Under the pieces are notes generated by a model, which had not been told where the DNA came from, made no database searches, and worked only from the letters and a program-made list of their open reading frames with translations. A stretch of 20,645 nucleotides of DNA, taken from NCBI GenBank assembly GCA_964453155.1, contig CAYVQU010000089.1:1-20645 (forward strand). The letters are read 5' to 3'. Origin of the DNA: CAYVQU01 sp964453155. GTDB taxonomy: Bacteria > Chloroflexota > Anaerolineae > Anaerolineales > UBA11858. The position numbers were made by a program, and so were the translations under genes. Shown in pieces: positions 16,352-20,645 of this stretch. How positions within the stretch are numbered: the first letter of the stretch is position 1; every line of letters begins with the position of its first letter.

Positions 16352-16852
16352 ATGCCAGATGACACCACGCACATTTTGGAGGCCCTGATCCGCGGGGATC
16401 TCGCCGCGTTGAATGAATATGCTCAACTCATAGCCAGTTTTCCCCATGATGTCGACTCACGAACCGGCACCCACTGGGTGATCCACGCCATCGACATCGG
16501 GACGCTGACCGCCATTCAGTGGATTCTAGGCCAGCAGGTGGACCTCAACTTTGTGGATCCCGATGGTTACTCCCCCCTCCACAGCGCCATCGATCTAGAC
16601 ACTCCCGATCGCCACAAAATTCTGAGTCTACTCCTGAAAAATGGAGCCGACCCGAATCTCCATGGCATTAACGATTGGACTCCCGCCCACCTGGCCGCTG
16701 CCCGTGATGATATCCAGGCCCTCAAAATCTTAATCGCCCACAACGCCGACCTCACCCGCAGCACCCGCAGCGACGATTACAACACCCCGCTTGAAGAAGC
16801 CCGGCTCCTAAAAAAATCCAACGCGGTTGCGTACTTGGAAAGTTTAGGGTAA
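16352..16852 (+). CDS. Ankyrin-repeat protein
   Basis: This is a 166-residue soluble protein built of about four ankyrin repeats (near 5-35, 38-69, 71-104 and 108-139, with a partial repeat to 163). The clearest are DGYSPLHSAIDLDTPDRHKILSLLLKNGADPN split across 71-102, and WTPAHLAAARDDIQALKILIAHNAD from 109. It has no signal peptide, enzyme domain or membrane segment, so it is a stand-alone protein-interaction module and its partner cannot be inferred. AGGA eight bases before the ATG supports the start. It is divergent from dnaE, with a promoter box about 34 bases upstream. Confidence 0.88.
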   Translation: MPDDTTHILEALIRGDLAALNEYAQLIASFPHDVDSRTGTHWVIHAIDIGTLTAIQWILGQQVDLNFVDPDGYSPLHSAIDLDTPDRHKILSLLLKNGADPNLHGINDWTPAHLAAARDDIQALKILIAHNADLTRSTRSDDYNTPLEEARLLKKSNAVAYLESLG

Positions 16853-16948
16853 GGATTATTGCTTGTAGATGGTCTGAGTTGTGAATTAAAACACAAATAA
16901 TTTCCTTTACAACTTATTCAACCCAAATTACGCGAATTGAACGAATAA

Positions 16949-16984
16949 CACGAATATTTTTATGTTAGAAAAAATCTATTCGTG
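16949..16984. repeat. CACGAATA inverted repeat upstream of the first dehydrogenase
   Basis: CACGAATA (16949-16956) and TATTCGTG (16977-16984) are perfect inverted copies around a 20-base AT-rich loop; another ATTCGTG lies at about 17004-17010. It lies 45 bases before the dehydrogenase ATG. It could be an operator or a leader hairpin; CGAAT-type words also look like a common intergenic repeat style. Confidence 0.4.
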
Positions 16985-17028
16985 CGTTCGAAACATTCAC
17001 CACATTCGTGTTTTACAGGAGGAAGATC

Positions 17029-17976
17029 ATGAAAGTAGGTATTATTGGCGCTGGTGCGGTGGGAGCCTCAACCGCATTTGCCCTCGTGATGCGCGGGGTG
17101 GCCCGCGAAATTGTACTCGTTGACTTGAATAAAGACCGGGCTCAGGCGGAGGCCGACGACATTTTGCATGCCGTGCCCTTTGCCCACCCGGTACGGGTCT
17201 CGGCTGGAGATTACTCCGATTTAAATGACAGCAAAGTGGTAATTATTACGGCCGGGGCCGCTCAAAAACCTGGCGAAACCCGGCTGGAATTATTAGCCCG
17301 CAACGCGGCTATTTTCAGGCAAATCGTGCCCGAAATTCTAAAGAACGCCCGCGATACTATTTTGCTAGTGGCCACAAACCCGGTCGACGTTCTCACCCAC
17401 CTGACCGCCGACCTCGCCGACAAATATGGCATCCATCGCTCGCGCGTCATCGGCTCCGGTACCACCCTGGATACTGCGCGTTTCCGAGCTTTGCTGGGCC
17501 AACATTTGGGCATTGACCCTCCCCATGTTCACGGTTACGTTTTGGGTGAACATGGGGATTCGGAGCTGATCCCCTGGTCGCTGGTGACCATCGGCGGAGT
17601 GCCCCTGGATGAATTTTGCCGCCAATGGGATATCTGCACTGATGCCGCAGTCAAGGCCGATATCGAAGACCGGGTTCGCGAGGCCGCCTACAGCATTATT
17701 GCCGGGAAGGGGAGTACGTCCTTTGGGATTGGAAGCGCCCTCACCCGCATCGTGGAAGTCATCCTGCGGGACCAGCGCGCCCTCCTGACCGTCTGCACCC
17801 CGGTTAAGGATATTGCTGGCATTCTCAATGTGACCGTCTCACTGCCCCATCTCGTCGGTGGGCAAGGCATCCTGGATACAATTCTACTGCCCCTGGCGCT
17901 CAGTAAATCCGAGGAAAAGGCCCTCCACAACAGTGCCAAAATTGTTAAAGATGCTTATGAGAGTTTGAAAAAATAG
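17029..17976 (+). CDS. ldh: L-lactate dehydrogenase (Gln-type specificity residue)
   Basis: This is a 315-residue NAD-dependent 2-hydroxyacid dehydrogenase of the LDH/MDH family. It has the Rossmann GAGAVGAS (7-14) with Asp32 ending the second strand (NAD preference), the substrate-loop AAQKPGETR (77-85), Asn117, Asp148 and Arg151 (TTLDTAR), and catalytic His175 (GEHGDSE). Gln79 matches Gln102 of classical L-lactate dehydrogenases, and Thr230 matches the LDH-type Thr246, so pyruvate/lactate is the expected pair. I use the ATG at 17029, because AGGAGGA lies at 17017-17023 and MKVGIIGAGAVG is the natural family start; a GTG seven codons upstream is unlikely. It is the first of two tandem paralogues, about 72% identical without gaps by my count. 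No fructose-1,6-bisphosphate site can be judged by eye. Confidence 0.92.
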   Translation: MKVGIIGAGAVGASTAFALVMRGVAREIVLVDLNKDRAQAEADDILHAVPFAHPVRVSAGDYSDLNDSKVVIITAGAAQKPGETRLELLARNAAIFRQIVPEILKNARDTILLVATNPVDVLTHLTADLADKYGIHRSRVIGSGTTLDTARFRALLGQHLGIDPPHVHGYVLGEHGDSELIPWSLVTIGGVPLDEFCRQWDICTDAAVKADIEDRVREAAYSIIAGKGSTSFGIGSALTRIVEVILRDQRALLTVCTPVKDIAGILNVTVSLPHLVGGQGILDTILLPLALSKSEEKALHNSAKIVKDAYESLKK

Positions 17977-17986
17977 GGACTAAACC

Positions 17987-18084
17987 AGACCCCAGGGGTT
18001 TCCAGAGAATGTTAGGTGATCGAAATTCACCAATAGCATCACAGCTTGGAGGTGTAAGGCTGTTTCTGAAAACCCCTGGGGTCT
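17987..18084 (+). repeat. Inverted-repeat element, predicted three-way junction
   Basis: Two 20-base arms at 17987-18006 and 18065-18084 (outer sequence AGACCCCAGGGG / CCCCTGGGGTCT) are inverted copies with a single mismatch. The 58-base interior holds two further hairpins: GGTGA with TCACC (18015-18031) and ACAGCTT with AAGGCTGT (18041-18063). Together this gives a long stem opening into two short hairpins. It follows the first dehydrogenase stop by ten bases. It may be a small non-autonomous mobile repeat or a structured RNA; I recognise no known family. Confidence 0.6.
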
Positions 18085-18155
18085 CCTACTTTGTGCGGTT
18101 AAACGAATTCGTTTCCGGGAAACTCTTCGCCTTACTCATCCCTAACTTCTGGAGT

Positions 18156-18191
18156 AACCGGTCTGACATTGCATGTCAGACCGGTTTTTTT
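18156..18191 (+). terminator. Perfect intrinsic terminator
   Basis: AACCGGTCTGACAT (18156-18169) and ATGTCAGACCGGTT (18173-18186) form a perfect 14-base stem with a TGC loop, followed by a T7 run (18185-18191, sharing its first two T with the stem). It lies about 180 bases after the first dehydrogenase and ends its transcript before the second copy, so the two copies are probably separate transcription units. Confidence 0.88.
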
Positions 18192-18230
18192 AAAAGGGGC
18201 CTCTGTTATGATTGAAACGCAAACCGCGTT

Positions 18231-18263
18231 AGACCTTCCAGGTTAAGAAAACCTGGAAGGTCT
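18231..18263. repeat. AGACCTTCCAGGTT hairpin before the second dehydrogenase
   Basis: AGACCTTCCAGGTT (18231-18244) and its exact inverse (18250-18263) enclose a five-base loop. Only TTT follows, so terminator function is doubtful. It ends eight bases before the AAAGGAG ribosome site of the next gene and, if transcribed, would sit in its leader. Its ends (AGACC...GGTCT) resemble those of the element at 17987-18084. Confidence 0.6.
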
Positions 18264-18283
18264 TTGACACAAAGGAGTAGATC

Positions 18284-19231
18284 ATGAAAGTAGGAATTGT
18301 AGGCGTTGGTGCGGTCGGGGCCTCGACTGCGTATGCCCTCGTTATGCGCGGCGTGGGACAAGAAATCGTGCTCATCGACCTGGATAAAGAACGCACTGAA
18401 GCCGAAGCAGCCGACATCGCCCATGCCGTGCCCTTTGCCCATCCAGCCCGGGTTTCGGCGGGTGATTATTCTGATCTCAAGGGCAGCAAGGTCGTTGTCA
18501 TCGCCGCGGGGACAGCCCGGAAGCCGGGTGAATCGCGGTTGGAATTACTCGCCCGCAATGCTGGGATATTCAGGTCAATTGTGCCAAAAATTATCGCCTT
18601 TGCCCCTGAGGCAGTAATGCTGGTGGCCTCCAACCCTGTGGATATTATGACCCATATCACCGCGGATGCCGCTGCCGAACATGGCATTGCCACTTCCTGC
18701 GTGATCGGTTCGGGAACGACTTTGGACACTGCTAGGCTGCGGGCCCTCTTAGGGCAGCATCTGGGGATCGACCCCCACCATGCCCACGGGTATGTGTTGG
18801 GTGAACATGGTGATTCGGAAGTCATCCCCTGGTCGTTGGTGACCGTTGGGGGCGTATCGGTCGACGAGTTTGCCAAGCAGGTTGAAGTTCCGTTTGATGA
18901 TGGCGTCAAGCAAGAAATTGACCATAACGTGCGCTACGCCGGAAAGTCCATCATTCGGGGTAAAGGTCGGACAAATTACGGCATCGGTAGTGCCCTGGTC
19001 CGGATTGTAGAAGTCATTCTGAAAGATCAACGGGCCTTACTTACCGTCTGCACCCCGACTCCGTTGGTAGCAGGAGTGGAAAATGTAACGGTTTCCATGC
19101 CGCATCTGGTAGGGGGCGCGGGGATTCTCGACACAATCTTACTGCCCCTGGCCCTGACTAAACCTGAAGAACAGGCCCTCCATAACAGTGCCCGAGTAGT
19201 AAAAGATGCTTATGAGGGCTTGATAGAATAA
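18284..19231 (+). CDS. Lactate/malate dehydrogenase paralogue with malate-type Arg
   Basis: This is a second 315-residue NAD-dependent LDH/MDH-family enzyme, colinear with the gene before it and about 72% identical. It keeps GVGAVGAS, Asp32, Asp148, Arg151, His175 and Thr230. At the residue that sets substrate choice it reads TARKPGESR, so Arg79 replaces the Gln79 of the first copy. In this family Arg at that position favours dicarboxylates (malate/oxaloacetate), and Gln favours pyruvate/lactate. The surrounding sequence stays LDH-like, so it may be a malate dehydrogenase that arose from a lactate dehydrogenase duplicate; a database name of L-lactate dehydrogenase would not be surprising. AAAGGAG at 18271-18277 supports the start. 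No terminator is visible after the stop. Confidence 0.88.
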   Translation: MKVGIVGVGAVGASTAYALVMRGVGQEIVLIDLDKERTEAEAADIAHAVPFAHPARVSAGDYSDLKGSKVVVIAAGTARKPGESRLELLARNAGIFRSIVPKIIAFAPEAVMLVASNPVDIMTHITADAAAEHGIATSCVIGSGTTLDTARLRALLGQHLGIDPHHAHGYVLGEHGDSEVIPWSLVTVGGVSVDEFAKQVEVPFDDGVKQEIDHNVRYAGKSIIRGKGRTNYGIGSALVRIVEVILKDQRALLTVCTPTPLVAGVENVTVSMPHLVGGAGILDTILLPLALTKPEEQALHNSARVVKDAYEGLIE

Positions 19232-19242
19232 AGTTTGCTTGT

Positions 19243-19523
19243 GGATTGCATGGTTGGTTAGATGAGTGGGTAGTTGGTTCGTTTGTGACCATTTACTAAC
19301 TTATATTCGCACGGTTTGCAAAATTCGCTAGAATAATCATCCTGAGTAGTGAAAGCATATCGAAGGGTGATTATTCGGATGAGGCGCACCCCTTCACTTC
19401 GACATCGCTCAGTACAGGCGACATGGCCCCACGGATCTACTCAGGCCGGTCCTGAGTAGGTCGCAAGGATGCTTCTTACGTAACATGGGTTACTAACCAA
19501 CTATCAAACTAACCAACCAATCC
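19243..19523. repeat. Long imperfect inverted repeat enclosing a CCTGAGTAG palindrome cluster
   Basis: This fills the 312-base gap between the second dehydrogenase and the lipoprotein gene; I see no gene in it. The outer arms at 19243-19279 and 19494-19523 pair in blocks: GGATTG/CAATCC, GGTTGGTTAG/CTAACCAACC and TAGTTGGTT/AACCAACTA. Inside, CCTGAGTAG occurs at 19341-19349 and 19451-19459, and inverted as CTACTCAGG at 19437-19445, the last two forming a perfect nine-base hairpin. ATCCT at 19339 and AGGAT at 19466-19470 bound this core. The TTCGAC...GCTCAG wording inside resembles dispersed intergenic palindromes seen in many bacterial genomes. Confidence 0.55.
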
Positions 19524-19543
19524 AAAATCATTTAGGAGGAGCC

Positions 19544-20578
19544 ATGAGACGGATTGTATATTTCATCGCGATCATCGCCGTGGTAGGGATGGCGTGCAAT
19601 TTGACCAACGTAGTACCTTCAGCACCAACAGTGGAAGAAGCATTGCCAGAGACCCCAAGTTCGGAAGATATTCCCACCGTAGAACCAAAATCGGAGAAGA
19701 AATGTGGCGACGGCATCTGCGATGGACCCGAAACAGCCCAAACCTGCCCAGAAGATTGCAGCGATCCAGGAGAAGAACCAGAGCCAGGAGAGCCAGGGGG
19801 AGGAATAGAATTTGGGGTGCAAAATCCAACTTCGGGGAACGAACTCTATGTTCATGTGACGGTACCGAAAACGGGGGCCGGACCCTACCCAACGTTGGTT
19901 TTAATTCCCGGAGGCACCGGCAGCAGCAATGACTTTCTCCGCAAAGGGATGCCGTCGCGGTTGAGTGCCGCGGGTTTCGTTATCGTCGTTTTCGACCCCG
20001 ATGGCCGCCGCAACAGCCCGGGGGAAGAAGACTTCAATGGGCATATTCACCAAGATGGTTTAGCTGCAGTGATCGAGTTTGCAGCTGGTCTCCCTGAAGT
20101 TGATGCAACCAATTTGGGGTTGGTCTCGTTCTCCTATGGGATCACAATGGGATCTGGCACCCTGGCCCGGCATCCAGAGTTACCGATCATCTTTTTGATC
20201 GATTGGGAAGGTCCCGCTGACCGGTTCGACACCACCGTCGAATGTACGAACAGCACCCGAATTGATTTTGCCCCTTGTGACGATGAGGCCTTTTGGCTGG
20301 AACGCGAAGCCTTACGATTTATCCCCAATGTACCGGTACCCTATCTCCGGCTGCAATCGGAGCAAGATCACGTCCAGGCCGATAACTCGCATGCGATCAA
20401 TATGATCAACGGCGCGATTGCGGGTGGAAATTCGTGGGTGCGGTTGAATGATCTGGCGGTCAATGAAATGTACAACCCTGACCAACCGCCAAGCATGCTG
20501 GCAGAGCAACTGGACAAGAACTTGGCCGGTTTAGTTGAGCAATATGGCTTGGAGATGTTGGCACTCCACGGGAAGTGA
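19544..20578 (+). CDS. Putative lipoprotein with Cys-rich motif and alpha/beta-hydrolase domain
   Basis: This is a 344-residue exported protein. A short signal (1-17) ends at Cys18 in VVGMAC, an imperfect lipobox, so a membrane lipid anchor is likely. A Pro/Glu-rich linker holds CGDGICDGPETAQTCPEDCS (54-73), a four-Cys motif found in many secreted proteins. Residues about 90-340 look like a dienelactone-hydrolase-type alpha/beta hydrolase: VLIPGGTGSSNDF (119-131) as the oxyanion region, the nucleophile elbow SFSYG (195-199, Ser197) and an acid candidate Asp275 (SEQDHV). The elbow has Ser in place of the first Gly, and no His stands at the expected site near 302-310 (LNDLAVNEMY). Activity is therefore uncertain. 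AGGAGGA at 19534-19540 supports the ATG. The substrate is unknown. Confidence 0.78.
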   Translation: MRRIVYFIAIIAVVGMACNLTNVVPSAPTVEEALPETPSSEDIPTVEPKSEKKCGDGICDGPETAQTCPEDCSDPGEEPEPGEPGGGIEFGVQNPTSGNELYVHVTVPKTGAGPYPTLVLIPGGTGSSNDFLRKGMPSRLSAAGFVIVVFDPDGRRNSPGEEDFNGHIHQDGLAAVIEFAAGLPEVDATNLGLVSFSYGITMGSGTLARHPELPIIFLIDWEGPADRFDTTVECTNSTRIDFAPCDDEAFWLEREALRFIPNVPVPYLRLQSEQDHVQADNSHAINMINGAIAGGNSWVRLNDLAVNEMYNPDQPPSMLAEQLDKNLAGLVEQYGLEMLALHGK

Positions 20579-20645
20579 AAAACAACATAACCCAATTTCA
20601 CTACCCTACATGTAGGATGAGTTTATCAGGTTGAAAGCGAAAAAA
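20579..20645. other. Downstream end of the window with a short palindrome
   Basis: After the lipoprotein stop there is a perfect 12-base palindrome, CCTACATGTAGG (20605-20616), without a T-run. No gene or terminator can be called before the window ends. Confidence 0.35.

Noticed and set aside
16949..16984. Regulator operator before the first dehydrogenase
   Set aside because: The inverted repeat is real, but its AT-rich 20-base loop and the additional nearby copy of the word make a specific operator claim unsafe; it is kept only as a repeat.
18009..18215. 68-codon open frame between the dehydrogenases
   Set aside because: It runs through the inverted-repeat element and the terminator stem; it is not a plausible protein.

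Overview
The window looks like a chromosomal segment from a member of the Chloroflexota, probably an uncultured Anaerolineae-like lineage. I infer this from overall gene style, not from any marker gene: the hox operon layout, the DnaE with a Pro/Ala/Glu-rich tail, the lipoprotein type, and intergenic spaces rich in short palindromes. Base composition is near 50% GC. I see no phage, transposase, CRISPR, rRNA or tRNA.

Layout. (1) 284-5422, plus strand: a complete hoxF-hoxU-hoxY-hoxH-hoxW operon for a cytoplasmic NAD-linked bidirectional [NiFe]-hydrogenase (group 3d) with its own maturation protease. (2) 5565-6026, minus: a small CBS-pair protein, convergent with the operon across a strong hairpin. 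(3) 6209-9745, minus: a 1178-residue surface receptor/channel joining a type I periplasmic binding domain, a pentameric ligand-gated ion channel (extracellular domain plus M1-M4) and, after M4, a complete family 1 solute-binding protein. This is the most unusual gene here. (4) 9918-10970, plus, divergent from the receptor: an enolase-superfamily dipeptide epimerase-like enzyme. (5) 11005-11970, minus: an integral membrane protein with a C-terminal DUF2442 domain. (6) 12051-16106, minus: DNA polymerase III alpha with an apparently intact PHP exonuclease site, a long low-complexity linker and an extra C-terminal domain. (7) 16352-16852, plus: an ankyrin-repeat protein. (8) 17029-17976 and 18284-19231, plus: two colinear 315-residue lactate/malate dehydrogenase paralogues that differ at the classical specificity residue (Gln79 versus Arg79). 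The spacer between them holds a structured inverted-repeat element, a perfect terminator and another hairpin. (9) 19544-20578, plus: a lipoprotein with a Cys-rich motif and an alpha/beta-hydrolase domain.

How the genes may work together. The hydrogenase (H2/NAD+) and the two 2-hydroxyacid dehydrogenases (lactate and/or malate with NAD+) would all balance the NADH pool of a fermentative or facultatively hydrogen-using cell; this link is inference. The receptor/channel and the epimerase share a 172-base divergent promoter region with two TATAAT boxes, so co-expression is possible but unproven. Several start codons were set by Shine-Dalgarno sequences: hoxY at 2843, the epimerase at 9918, the first dehydrogenase at 17029, and a TTG start for the receptor at 9745.
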